Assembly: GCF_030272615.1 (NCBI RefSeq)
Contig: NC_081407.1
Span: 264,933,074 to 264,997,073 of the forward strand
Length of the DNA stretch: 64,000 nucleotides
Source of the DNA: Cryptomeria japonica
Taxonomy: Eukaryota; Streptophyta; Pinopsida; Cupressales; Cupressaceae
Direction: 5' to 3'
Below, piece by piece: positions 1 through 11,334 of this stretch. Position 1 is the stretch's first letter. The number at the start of each line of letters is the position of its first letter. Position numbers and translations under genes: made by a program. The notes beneath the pieces were generated by a model. The model ran no database searches. It was given only the letters and a program-made list of their open reading frames with translations, and was not told the origin of the DNA.

Positions 1-330
1 ATGTACAGGTGTGGAAACGCTTGTGCAAATGTTGATCGTCAAATCAGTGTCTATGTTGCGGGAAAAGGGGGATAGGGGGAGGAGACTATGAAACATCGTC
101 TCCGCCCTATGGAACGATGCATAGGACATAGTTTTGGAGTCTCCATTTAAGGAAACATCATTTGTGTTTAAGGAAATATTATCTCCATCTGAGAGGAAAA
201 GGAGAGAAAATAGAAGGCAAAGACAAGGATAAGGGGCTTCGATAAGATGCCCTAAAGATAGAAATAAGTTAGAATACTAGAAGAAAGGGATAATGAAGTG
301 ATTTGGATGGTTGTAGGAGGATCTTGCAAT

Positions 331-2400
331 CTTAGGATCACAGGAGCATTGGCCTCCCACTATGGTGTTGTGGAGTCAGTTGAGCAGCGTCGAGCATACT
401 GTGCTATCATGGATTGGTCTAGGATTTGTTGCACAGTAGCCTCAAATTTGATGCCACACGATGATGACGACGACACTAGTTGAGAACCAACACAGTGAGA
501 CATGCACACTCCACCTACTAACGAGTGAGGCCCGCATCACATGTCTTGACGTTTGGCAGATCCTAAAGGTACCCATCTACGAGATCATTCCAGAGTATAG
601 ATTGGAGTGCGCAGAGTGGTACATGTAGAGTATTTGTGTTTCATATGATTTACTTATGGACCGGAAACGGATGGTGCTTGAGCCAATGATGGATCCACAT
701 CGGGGAATTATGTGACTTGTGTTGTTCATATGTGGATTCATCAGCGAGAGGATGATGCCTGACCTCAGTGGGCATGGTTTTTCTATAGGATGGTCTAGAT
801 GTTTATATTATATGCTTGAGGATGGTGTCTTCGATGCATGGGGCATTGCGATTTGAGGACAATTATATCATGAAATGCTTATGTGTGTTTACCAAGGTTA
901 TAAGAACCTCAGAACAGGTGTCACACTCCTCCATATATGGGCATGGGAGCACATAGTGGTCATGTGACCACTAGGAGTTTAGGCTCGTAGGAGGAGGTAC
1001 TCTTATGTGGATAGATACAAAGGACTTCTGCATCATACTTGTGTCAAGGCTATCTATTTTTGGTGTCATATATTCAATGAGATGATGGACTTCACATGGC
1101 ATCCATATCGTGATTGCGAGCAATGGGGATGAGACATCTTGTTGTCTTGGGCTCAGACTCTGTGTTGGTTGTTTGGGCACACAATACACATCATACACCA
1201 ATATCTACCACACAGGGTCATGTGACAATTCAAGGAGTGACAAGACATTGTGGGCAAGGAGAGGACACATCCTCACATTATTGGGGAGACCACTACATGG
1301 GGTGATGTCGTTGGACCTTTTGAGGTTCAACTGAGCTAGACAGGTGCAGAGATGGTCGTCTAGAAGGAGAGGCCAGAGATTGAAGATCCTGAGTGCACAA
1401 GGGCATATGCAACATGGTGGGAGACCGATAGACTAGTTCAGTTGATCATGTCAAGTGTTCTTGAGATGGATGAGATTGTACCATCAGTGGATGAGATAGT
1501 GGGTGGGGAGAGGGATACGGTAGGGGAAAGAGGAGCAGCGGGAGGGGCCATGGTTAGACGATGGCCTCCACAGAGAGGAGGGAGGAGAAAGGTATAAGTA
1601 CTCAGATAGATACAGGTACAGGATCAAAGGGAGCAGACAAGACTAGCTCCATAGGTGGAGGGAACTCCACCACCAGTTCAGCAATAGGCAAAGTCGATGG
1701 AGGTACAGGTGGAGGGGGGACTGACACAGGGATAGATTTCTCAAGCCATTTTGGATCACTCTTTTTTGGAGAGGGATACAAAGAAGGCCCAAGCGTGGAG
1801 CCTACAGGACCACTTAGTAGCAAAGAGGGCTAGAGCAGAGCAGGAGAGAGCTAGAGTTGACAGCCTACAAACAGATCTGGAGAGGGTCGGGTCAAAGAGG
1901 GATGCCTTGAGGGTAGATGTTGAGGTTTCCATAGTAGAGCGAGACAACTATAGGACTGAGCCAGAGACCACCTCAGAGATGTTAGAGGTATCTAGGGGAG
2001 GGGTTGTGGTGGAGAAGATGAGGAGGATGGACGATGAACTGCAGGAACTAAGAGCTTGGCTAGCCCGGTCAGAGGTAGATGCCACATGGTTGTGAGGGGA
2101 GAGAGGCATGGCTTGACGAGCCATAGATCTGGGGTAGATGGTGACTCTTTTTACAAATTCTATGGATGCAAGGAGACTGGTAGAGAGAGCTTTGTGAGAG
2201 GCACAATATTACCAGGGGTTGTATCAGGATGCAGTACCTGTCAATCAATGAGCTTGTTCCTTTGCATAGAGGACTCAGTTGAGACAAACTTGGACATAAA
2301 CTTTGAGAGACTCAATTGGGATGAGGGAACTGATACCACCACCACCAAGTCCATCAAGTGGTTGAGCCAACCTAGGGGCAGGTGACAGGGAGAGCATTGG
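331..2400 (+). pseudogene. Plant mobile domain (PMD) gene of Tat copy B, antisense to the element
   Basis: Plus-strand frames give a broken PMD-type protein. Around 550-600 there is LDVWQILKVPIYE. Around 780-840 there is IGWSRCLYYMLEDG, and around 900-950 TGVTLLHIWAWEHI. These line up with MWRVLHIPIIGEL, IGWGQVIKQMAIEG and VGITLLHI-AWEHL in copy A's minus-strand gene. A Gly/Ser/Thr-rich linker (1561-1750) and an acidic coiled coil (1751-2095, 114 aa open) follow. A tail motif YYQGLYQDAVP near 2200-2240 matches YRGLYEQAVP in A. PMD (aminotransferase-like, plant mobile domain) is known from MAIN/MAIL proteins and from plant transposons; its biochemical role is unclear. At least six stops or frame changes make this copy dead. 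The N-terminal part is not recognisable before about 330. Confidence 0.7.
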
Positions 2401-2866
2401 CTAGCTCTCAGTATATGTGTGACATTTTGACCCTTCAAGGATTTTCATTGTATCATGATTGGATACATTACTTTTGATATATATGAGGTGATTTTTGGTG
2501 GCAATGTATATGTGTACTTTATTATGGACTTTGATTTCTATATGATGATTGATGGATTATGATGGATGGTTGTATGGTTATGAGGATGCATGATGATGAT
2601 TATCTGACATGTTTGTGATGCAGGATGAATGTATGCCCATATGATATATGTACATGTTTTTATTTTATTTTTGTAATGCTTATATGTCATGTTCCTAACA
2701 TATTGTGGATGCAAGATGGATGCATGATGTCTATGTAGTGTATGGGATTTGTAATGCTATGGTGATTTTTGATATGTGATGAATATGTCTAACCTATAGT
2801 GTATGTAGGATGTGATATGAATGATGTTGATATGATGAATTTATGTATGACCTATATGCATATATG
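2401..2866. other. ATG/TATG-rich spacer of Tat copy B (left half)
   Basis: No gene seen. The sequence is AT-rich, with many ATGATG and TATG runs. It lies just past the PMD 3' end, where copy A carries the large TATG/TA microsatellite (53855-54124). It continues after the inserted element at 4909. Confidence 0.6.
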
Positions 2867-3230
2867 TGAAGAAGTTGAGGAAATCCAACTTCAGAGATCC
2901 CAAGAACACCTACATGCAAATACCTATCACAAGAGAAGAATGGAAGCACATAAAGCAAAAAAGCATAAATGCTCTGAAGAAGAAAATTATCATTCAGAAA
3001 GGGAATCAATTGAATGAACAAGTACAATACAATCCTTATAAAAGGATAATAGAAACCCTAAAGATATGCAACCCTAAAGAAACCCTAAAGGGATAATATG
3101 TATTTAATAATTAGAATAATTATTAAATACCTACAATATTTATTAAATGCCTAAGTTTAGCTTAAGTGTAGAGTTTAATAGACTAATAATTAAATAAATA
3201 ATTATCAGCTAATACAAGATAACTCTAACA
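2867..3230 (-). repeat. 3' LTR of the short LTR element
   Basis: 364 bp. The outer ends (TGAAGAAG and CTCTAACA on the plus strand) match the right LTR. It contains about 150 bp (roughly 2896-3046) that the right LTR lacks, so the right copy has an internal deletion. Confidence 0.88.
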
Positions 3231-4706
3231 CCCCCCCTTAAGATGAACTTAGGGAGTAGCTAGAAAACTAAATGCAAGAAGCAAAAAATGCAACTACATG
3301 ATGAAGGCAAATTTGGGTCCCGGCAACAAGGCCTGATGAGGCACCCAATCACAACCAAATCTCTATGAAACGGAGAAATAGAGAAAACCACTTGGGAAAA
3401 AAACTCTACTCCAAAAAGAGATGGAAAAGCAAGAAGAACACCACTGAAGCATGAAATAGATGCAAACACTGTCGAAGAGTAGCTGCTGATCTGAAGAACC
3501 TCCACTAAAATAGAACATGACCAGGTAGAGAAGACTGTAATCTGTATGAGTGCCCTCAAATGACACTACTCGAATCAGATGGCAAACAAGGGCAAACAAC
3601 TGAACTCGAAGATATAGATGGCATGAGACACCAAAGCCTGAAGAGTTGATCAGTCGAACCAAGGAAACATTAGAACCAACAGGACAAACCTCCCCATAAT
3701 GTTGAAGAGGGAGAGGGACAGGTAAACTGAAAAGAACGACCAACAAGTGCTACATGACAAAGAACTAGGAACATCAAAGGTGCTGAGAAAGTACATAGTG
3801 TCGTGGAAGGAACACTCACTTGACACACATCATGAGGCAAATGTCATGGAAGGAACACTCACTGGACAAAGGTGGATGGAAAACAAAAGGCAAACATCAA
3901 CCCCCCCATGGCACTTTATAAGTAGTGCATGTACAAAAAGGCACAAGATGGGCAAGATCTCAAGTAAACAATGCATGATGGCACTTTATCTCAGTGCGTT
4001 TGCATAAATGAAATGCTAAAATGATAAGAAGAGACATAATTGATAGCAAAAAATTCCATCAAAAAAGAAAAATAAAAAGATCAAACCTCTAGATCTAAAG
4101 AGAGCTCGCAAAGAGCTTTCCGACGATATAAAGTTTTTGAAAAAGCGCCTCCGTATGACCGAAAGAAAAAAAAAAACCCCTCTTTTAGGGCATAAAAAGG
4201 GTAAAAAAAAAAATTATTATTATTATTATTATTTTTTGACAAAAATTTTCTGATGCATTTGCAGGTACAGCCGTATGGATTTTTGTGCCTCGTAAAGCAT
4301 GCCAATGAAAAAATCGTGGCCCAGATGCACTTGTCACCGAAATAGGTCGAATTATATATCAAAATGACTGGAAATGCCATTTGGAAGCCAACGGTGAGGT
4401 ATTTTTTGGCCTAAACTACTCTGACTTTTTTTTAATGATTTTTTTGATGAATTTCTCAAAATTCGTGCCAAAAAAAGGCAAAACCAAAGAAAAAATTTCA
4501 GAACCCAAATTTGATAAATTTTATATGGAAATGGGGGTTTTGGGGCATTCTGAGCTCAACGGTGAGATCCGTTTGAGCCCAAAATTATCATAAACAAAAT
4601 AGCTAACCCATATCCAATAAAAAACTCTGAAAAACTTGAAACCCTCCTCCAAAAAATCTTCTAAAAAATCAGGAACAAGCAACAACAGATGTAGGCTCTG
4701 ATACCA
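3231..4706 (-). other. Interior of the short LTR element, no coding signal
   Basis: It begins with the polypurine tract (minus strand, at 3231-3242) and ends with the primer site. In between are poly-A and poly-T runs and a (TTA)n tract near 4213-4233. The 99-127 aa open frames here are not like any retroelement protein and have no conserved motif, so I treat the interior as non-coding. Confidence 0.7.
4694..4706 (-). promoter_or_regulatory. Primer binding site (tRNA-iMet type)
   Basis: The minus strand reads TGGTATCAGAGCC, the classic plant initiator-Met primer match, directly inside the right LTR. It fixes the element's orientation. Confidence 0.88.
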
Positions 4707-4903
4707 TGAAGAAGTTGAGGAAATACAACCCTAAAGATATGCAACCCTAAAGAAACCCTAAAGGGATAATATGTATTTAATAATTAGAATAATTATTAAA
4801 TACCTACAATATTTATTAAATGCCTAAGTTTAGCTTAAGCGTAGAGTTTAATAGACTAATAATTAAATAAATAATTATTAGCTAATACAATATAACTCTA
4901 ACA
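4707..4903 (-). repeat. 5' LTR of the short LTR element (internally deleted)
   Basis: 197 bp, nearly identical to the outer parts of the left LTR. The rightmost 170 bp (4733-4903) match 3058-3230 almost base for base. Confidence 0.88.
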
Positions 4904-4908
4904 ATATG

Positions 4909-6289
4909 ATTATGATATAATATGGATGCTTAATGAATGTAATGAGACTAAATGATATGGAATGATGTAGAACTTAAATGATATGCAAAGAATGAGAGAA
5001 CCATATTTCCTAAATGATAGGTAATGAGTTTTAATGAATTAACTTTAATGTTAAAGATACCTAAATGAGATGCAAATGAATATTATAACTAATGACCCTA
5101 AAAAAAATTGAACCTTATGCATATATAATGAACCCTAATGTAAAATAATTTAATATATTATGACTCTTGTTGTGTAGATTTGGAGAGAAAAGCTAGTTTA
5201 ATATTGCCAGGGATTATCTACACCACTAATTATAGGAGTTGGGATGTTGTAAATATGCAAGGCATGGACTAGACTCTCAGACAATAGGTATCTCAATGCG
5301 CACATGCTCGCAAAAACCATGTTGATGTAAATGTGGGACTACAGGATCATATAAGAGAAACCCTCAAACATGTGATACCACAAAAGATGCCATGATATAC
5401 ACCCACCCAAGACATACCAAGATATAGGATAATCATGGTAGCCCTAGATAAGAGTAGTCATAGGACACAAAATGTAAATCAAAGTGAAAAGACTAATTAT
5501 GCAAACAACATGCACTTGGACAACTGACATCTCTTTCCAAGAGTAGGACTAGGATTGTGATAACGTGCCAAACAATATGGGAAGGATGCATCTTGATGGG
5601 CAAAGGTAATTGGTAGGACTGATTTTGGCAATAGAGCAGACGGTGGGGCAAGTGGATGCAAGTATAGAATCCCACTGCTGAGATTTTGGTTAGCACAGTG
5701 TGGATAGATGCTTAGGTGACGTGCAAGTCAAGATGAATCTCAGTTTGATAGGATAAGCTCAAAAGTGGGGTAAATCTCAGTGTGATGGGATAAAAGATCA
5801 ATGTACTGGGACAATCCTTATTCACAATTTGGATGAAAGCTCATCATCTCATGGGGGAGAATGAGTGAATGTCAGGAATCAAGGCAAAGGATGTGGGTGC
5901 TCAAGACGGAAGTGACCTACATAGATAGGGCAGCGAATGACAGACCAAGTGGCGAATTAATGGATTACATTACTAAAGAAATGTGGATGCTAGTTGGGGT
6001 GGGGGGGAGTAATACAAGAAGGTGGGATGAGTGTCCAAAGAGATAATGGATCTAACTTATTCTACCTTGATGCCTAAGAACAAGTTTTCACCAAGGTACT
6101 TGCCCATAGCACCACAAAGTTTTTTTTTACTATTGGATGAATTGATGTTTGTTTACTTTTTTTCTTTTTTTCTTTTTTTTGTATTTTTAATGATTTTTTT
6201 TTTTTTTTGATCTTTTTTTGATTTTGAAAACTAGTAATCTTTGAAGACTAGGCATAGAATCTATTTAGATGCATGATGTTTATGGGTTC
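4909..6289. other. Spacer of Tat copy B between the antisense PMD gene and pol
   Basis: No gene seen. It starts ATG-rich (4909-5130) and ends in a strong T-rich tract (6121-6226; A-rich on the element's sense strand). The same A-rich block follows pol in copy A (52715-52800), so it belongs to the Tat family. Short open frames at 5493-5696 and 5861-6046 have no recognisable content. Confidence 0.6.
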
Positions 6290-7168
6290 ATCCAAAGGAT
6301 CCATATTTTGGAGTGATGACATAGGGTCCAAGCCAATCAGGCTCAAACTTTCCTTTCTTCTCACGGTCCTAGACATTTATCCAATTTTTCATAGGGACAA
6401 GATCACCATTGTCAAATTCCTAGGTCCTAACTTTCATATTGTAGCTTAGTCGTAGATGATTTTGATATACTCGGAGGTGATTTAAGGCCTTGAGATGCCT
6501 TTCATCTAGAAATTCTAGCTCTAGTAGCCTGGCCACTCTGTACTCTTCATCGGGAAGGATGTTATGCAATGATACACAGAGTGAGGAGGTGGAGAAGTGG
6601 TGTTGGATAGTGAAATTTTGGCATAATTCTTTGACATCCTAATTTTTGAAGGGTTTGTTCTTGTCTATAATGATAACTTTAGGAATTCCATAGTGGTAGA
6701 TTAGATAATTCAAAATAAACTTGGAGATTTGTTTGCTAGAAGTGAAAGTGAGTGGTATGGATTCCACCCACTTGGTGAAGTATGCAGTGGCAATAATTAT
6801 GAAGTTGTGGCCATTAGATGAGGTGGAATGGATATTTCCAATAAGATCAATCCCCCAGTGTGAGAAGGGCCAAGGTGTGATAAACAGTTGCAGATCTTGA
6901 GAAGGTGCATGAATCTTGTCACCACGCTTCTGACAAGGGATACATTTCTTCACATAGTGATATGTGTCTTCATCCATTGTGGGCCATTAGTATCTTGTGC
7001 ACAAGATATTCTTAGCTAGAGTGAGGTCGCTTGAGTATGCTTCATGGGTACCTTTGTGTACTTCACATAGTGCTCGATCAGCCTGGACTCTTTGTCTAAA
7101 CACCTTAGGAGGGTTCCATCAAAGTGTCTTCGAAATAGGGTATCACTCGGGATAGTGTAGTGAGTGGA
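6290..7168 (-). pseudogene. Tat copy B integrase (broken)
   Basis: The longest clean piece is 6639-6977. It contains a zinc-finger end (YVKKCIPCQKRG), the Tat motif PWPFSHWGIDLIG with the first catalytic Asp, and the region leading to the second Asp (VIIIDKNKPFKN). Copy A has the same line as MFIITNNELPFKN. Around 6300-6480 a separate frame gives FDNGDLVPMKNW and FEPDWLGPYVI, the GPY-type module of gypsy integrases. The end of the DD35E core, with the catalytic Glu, is not readable. Stops separate the pieces. Confidence 0.75.
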
Positions 7169-7996
7169 TTATCGAATCAACATCTGTTGTTGGGTTTTGG
7201 TAAGGCGAAGGGGAATGGTGTTATCTCGAAGGTAAGTGAAGTTTTCTTGATACCATGGGGAATCAGGACCAATGAGGACACATACCATGTCTAATTCAGG
7301 GACATCGTAAGCTGGTACTAGAAGATGCTCAACCAAGTACTCACAGTTCTGACTATTTGCGGGCATCTATAGGAGAGAACCAATTGTAGCCATTGTGTCA
7401 ACAGCTCTGTTGTTTGTCCTAGGAACTTGCTCAAACTAGATGAAAGTGAAGTGTTGCTTGAAGTCTTTGACCATGTGGTGATAACGTAACAACTTGTCAT
7501 CTTTTGTTTGATACTTATCATTAACTTGCTTAATGACAAGTTGGGAGTCTCTATAGACTTCTAGCTCTGTGATCTTTCATTGAATAGCTAAATGGAGTCC
7601 AATAATTTGAGCTTCATACTCTGCTATGTTGTTTGTGCATGCAAAGGTTATCTTGTAAGATTTAGGAATGCAATCGCCTTGAGGTGCAATCAGTAAGATA
7701 CCTACCCTCGATCCATGTTGTGTGCAGGAACCATGAAAATATAATTGCCATTGGGTTGATTGTGTGACAGACATGATAGAATCGTCAAGAAATTCTTCTA
7801 TGAGGGGGTGATCACCTTGAAGTGAAGCATCGACCCATTGCTATGATTTGTCCTTTTATTGCTTTCTTGTCTATGTATTCAATGTAGAACTCACTTAGTA
7901 GCATGACCCATTTAGTTGTGCATCCTATGAGAGCAACCTTAGACAACAAGTACTTGAGAGGATCAATTTTTGTTATAAATTTGGTCTTTCAATGGG
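7169..7996 (-). pseudogene. Tat copy B RNase H end plus second (archaeal-like) RNase H
   Basis: From 7990 to 7850 the minus strand gives IDPLKYLLSKVALIG and EYIDKKAIKGQIIA, the end of the gypsy RNase H; copy A has IDPLKYLLS and EYVDHKAIKG at the same place. From 7774 to 7577 it gives LYFHGSCTQHGSRVGILL and ACTNNIAEYEAQIIG, the second RNase H found in the Tat lineage. The catalytic Asp of the usual FDGS motif is His here. A frame at 7366-7169 carries the linker to integrase (GPDSPWYQENFTYL). The unit is cut at 7996 by the insertion of copy A. Confidence 0.75.
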
Positions 7997-9311
7997 AGTT
8001 GTAGACACATAAATTTGTCCACTAAATTAAATAAATATTTAATATTTTTTTAATGCACTATTATTCCTCTATTAATTAAATTCACATTTAATTAATTCAT
8101 TTTTAGCCTATTCTTCTAATCTAATTAAATAATTTTCATAAATTTATTTAATTGCTAACTATAATCCAAATATTAAATAAATTGATAAATTTATTTAATT
8201 CCCTTTTCCTCCCATTTAAATAAATTAAACATTTATTTAAAATCCCTAACCAAACCCCTATTTAAATAAATTAAATATTTATTTAAAAACTCTATCCACT
8301 TGCATTCTCCTACAAATGCAAGTAGCACTCTCTATTTTAATTAAATAAAACATTTAAATTAAAAAGCTTATTTATCCTCGCGCACTTGCTTACTAACCCC
8401 CTTCTAGATTCTTCTAACCTCCTTCTAGATTCTTCTAAGCCCTTCTAAATTAGCCTAATCCCCCTTCTAATCATTTGCACAATCCTAATCCAAAATTAAC
8501 CCCCAACCCATCATCTCAACCATTTAAGACTCTTACAAAGTCTTAATGGCTTTGCTTCTTCCACACACTAACCCACATGGGTTTTGTCCCTTTGGTCAAA
8601 GCCTAACCATGGGTAAAATTTGCACAAGAGCTTACCCATTGCATATTAACATTACCCTTGGATAATAAGTTTATCCAATAACCCCAACTACATGATGTTA
8701 CCCTCATATCTTCTCAAGCATTTGATGCTTCTTCCCTCTCCTCCCAAGCCTTCCCATATTGACACTTGTCAACATGGGATTGGTTTGAAAGTGTCACATG
8801 GATTGAGGATCATGCATCTATCATGCAATCATAGCTCTTCCTAAGCCAAATCAATCTTTACCCTCCAATCCACTATTTTTCCTATAAACAAAACACTCAT
8901 CCTCAAGCAAAGGAGGAAGCATTTTTAGCATTGTTACCATATTTGAATAGCACTCACACTTAAGATTTCTCATGGCAATACTAGTTTAATAATTTGCATA
9001 GAATTAGCATTTCATCTTCAACCACTTTCAATCCTTCATCTAGCATCCATGGTTTCATGCTAAAAACTGAGGGCCACACTCAAGCACAGCTTTGGATCTT
9101 GGAGAGGAGAAAAACAAGGGAGAGCCATCAAGCATCTTAGGGAGTCTTCTTGCTCCTCTTTTATTGTGTTTATGCTTTCTTTTGTAATGCTTTCATTCTA
9201 TTTTGATATGCATTTACAGGATTTTTAGTTTATTTGTGTTGGTTTTTGGTTGGAATCTAACATATTAACTCTTGAGCTTTGTTTTTATTGTGTCCCCTTT
9301 TGAGTGCATCA
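7997..9311 (+). repeat. 5' LTR of Tat copy A
   Basis: The start TGTAGACACATAAATTTG is matched at 57338 (there TATAGACAC, a G-to-A change at the second base). The end is placed at ..gagtgcatCA just before the primer-like sequence. That end is inferred, because the other LTR is cut off by the LINE. The first 350 bp are rich in TTTAAATAAATT repeats. About 1315 bp. Confidence 0.78.
8883..8888 (+). promoter_or_regulatory. TATA box in the Tat copy A LTR
   Basis: TATAAA in a CT-rich context about 430 bp before the LTR end, a usual place for the LTR promoter. Position only; no transcript data. Confidence 0.4.
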
Positions 9312-9335
9312 TTTGGTGAACCTGACGTGAATCCA
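9312..9335 (+). promoter_or_regulatory. Primer binding site region of Tat copy A
   Basis: The sequence tttggtgaacctgacgtgaa follows the inferred LTR end. TGG plus an acceptor-stem-like sequence is expected at a primer site. I cannot name the tRNA with certainty. Confidence 0.5.
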
Positions 9336-9689
9336 ACACCAATAAGTTGATTTTTTTAACTAACTCTTTTAAAACTTACAGATTTTCATGCACGGTTGCG
9401 CTTTAGCACTTTCATCATGCGGATTAGCATCTTTGTTGCACGTAGTAGCGCTTTTGCGCTGCGTTCTAGCACCATTATAAACTATCTTTCTATTTACATT
9501 TTAGCGCTTTTGTAATAGGCAGAGAACTAAGATGTGTAACCTCAAAGAAAAATTTAGGCTTTTAATCCCACCATTTGGACTAACACGTTGAAGGTTTTTG
9601 CAGGGTCTAACATTGTGTGCAGGTTCTCAAGGAGTTAGCTTAATTTATTTTACATTTTTGTTACAATTTTTATTTTTTTTACAAAAGGG

Positions 9690-10260
9690 CTTAAAAAGAA
9701 TCTCACATTTTAGTTTGGTGCAAGTTAAAAAGAACTTCAACATTCTCTTTGGTGTTTAAAAAGAATCTCATTTTTCCTTTTTGTTACAAAGGGTTTTAAA
9801 AAGAACAACAAACAAATCTTTATTTCTTGCAAGGCTAAAAAGAATCTTGCATTTCAGTTTGGTGCAAGTTAAAAAGAATTCAACATTTTCTTTGGTGCCT
9901 AAAAAGAATCTCATTTACATTTTGCAAAGGATAAAAAGAACTACAAACAAACCTTTCTATTTTGCAAAGTAGGTCACATTTTCTTTGGTGCAATCTAAAA
10001 AGAACAAACAAATTTCATTTCTTGCTACAAAGAGATAAAAAGAACACCTCACATTTCATTTTGCAAGATAAAAAGAACCAACCATCTTTCCATTTTTGCA
10101 CAAGGTTCTTTCAAAGTTGTTACAAGGTTCAAATTATCATAATTTTTGGCTAAAAAGAACAATTCATTTTGCTATCTTGGTTAAAAAGAACCCCATGTTT
10201 GTTGGAGAAACATCTCCACGTAGCAAATAAATCATATTGCGATGAATGATTAAAAAGAAC
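9690..10260 (+). repeat. Dispersed TAAAAAGAA repeat in the Tat leader
   Basis: The core TAAAAAGAA(C/T) recurs about 14 times, spaced roughly 28-70 bp apart (near 9693, 9727, 9756, 9796, 9836, 9872, 9899, 9931, 9997 and onward to about 10250). The spacers share words such as TTTGGTGCAAG and CATTTT. Confidence 0.75.
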
Positions 10261-11334
10261 AAAAAATGTCTACAATGCTTTGAAATTGATAGATATATGC
10301 TTTCCCCTTAATTGTGTGATCAAAAAGCTATACTCACTCTTTGTTTTCTTTCTTTTATTTCAATTAGGATAACTCCTTTAGCAAGCCTTCCCTGCCGAGA
10401 AGCCCATAAGGTCGGTGAGAAGGGAACAACCTAAGTGGGGAACAACTAATCCCAAGTATTCCAACCCACTATAATCAAATGTGGATTGTGATGAAAATCA
10501 CATCCAATGGTAATGTGAATCGATATCCTTCCCTCAGTATCCTTGAGATACATAAAGCCTTTGTTCTAAAGGTTGGGAATCCTCTTGAGGGAGTTTATCT
10601 TTGATGTATCGAATGGAGCCCTTCTTACGAATCTTAAGCATAGAAGCCAAACTGAGCCATTTAGCCAAACATCGGTAATATCATAGCACAAGGGTGGGGA
10701 AGAATCCGCCCTCAAGACACTCACCATACATCTCCCAAGAAAATGATCCAATTGAGAAGAAATTCTCTTTGGTTCAAATTCTAGCAAAAGGCAAAAAAAC
10801 GGGCACACCTTAGCGTGTGACAAGGTTGTTTGAGCTGAAGGAGTATCAAGATGTGGGCTATGATATTATGAATGACCTTTTGACCTTAGAAGAGTCTAAC
10901 TAATTTGTATTTCTCTTGTTCCAAACCTGTGAAAAAAAGGAGATTTGAAAAGATCCTAAAACATATACGCATTTCATCATATTTAATTCACAAGTTACCA
11001 AGGAAAGAAGTATGTATGTGTGCTTGTGTGCTTGACGTGTCTTCTTGTCAAAGAAATCAAATATTTGAAACAAGTTACCCACCAACAACAATCTAAAACA
11101 AAAAAAAATCACAACAAAATTTGCAAATGCATCATATCATCAAGCATATCAAGAAGTCTATTCAGCACCGATTCAAAAAGAAGAAACCTAGTCAAAAAGA
11201 GATCTTAAAGAAGAGAAAATTTCTCTACATAAACCGCAAACTCTTGTAATTCAAACACCAAACATTCCTTCACTGTTTTCACAATTATCTACATGGTCAT
11301 GGACATGAATTTGATGAGGAATCTTTAAAAACAT

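Larger units (their letters stand above)
2867..4903 (-). mobile_element. Short non-autonomous LTR element (TRIM/LARD-like)
   Basis: Direct repeats at 2867-3230 and 4707-4903 are flanked by a perfect 5-bp duplication, atatg (2862-2866 and 4904-4908). A 13-base match to the tRNA-iMet primer site (4694-4706, minus strand) abuts the right repeat. A purine tract (minus strand, 3231-3242) abuts the left one. The element therefore reads right to left and its LTRs start with TG and end with CA. The 1476-bp interior has no gag or pol similarity that I can see. Confidence 0.88.
1..7996 (-). mobile_element. Ty3/gypsy Tat retrotransposon, copy B (3' part, interrupted)
   Basis: Read on the minus strand, this stretch holds, from 7996 leftwards, the end of the first RNase H domain, a second RNase H domain, integrase with a GPY-like end, an A-rich spacer and then an antisense PMD gene. 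The order and spacing match copy A (49647-57338). From the pol end to the PMD tail is about 1.6 kb in A and about 1.85 kb here, once the 2037-bp insertion at 2867-4903 is removed. The 3' LTR should lie just left of base 1. The rest of RT, PR and gag is missing here because copy A inserted at 7997; those parts should lie beyond the right edge of the window. The protein remnants are broken by many stops. Confidence 0.8.

Noticed and set aside
1602-1823. 73-aa Pro-rich minus-strand frame
   Set aside because: Opposite the Gly/Thr-rich linker of the PMD gene; a shadow.
3260-3746. Minus-strand frames of 99 and 127 aa in the small LTR element
   Set aside because: In the element's sense direction but hydrophobic and Cys/Ser/Phe-rich with no retroelement motif; the two overlap in different frames.
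4694-4706. tRNA-like matches at primer sites (also 15837, 23390, 37958, 47265)
   Set aside because: Only 12-14 bases matching the tRNA-iMet 3' end; primer sites, not tRNA genes.
9690-10260. CRISPR-like spaced repeats
   Set aside because: The repeat core is only 9 bases, spacing varies widely, and the context is a plant retrotransposon leader.
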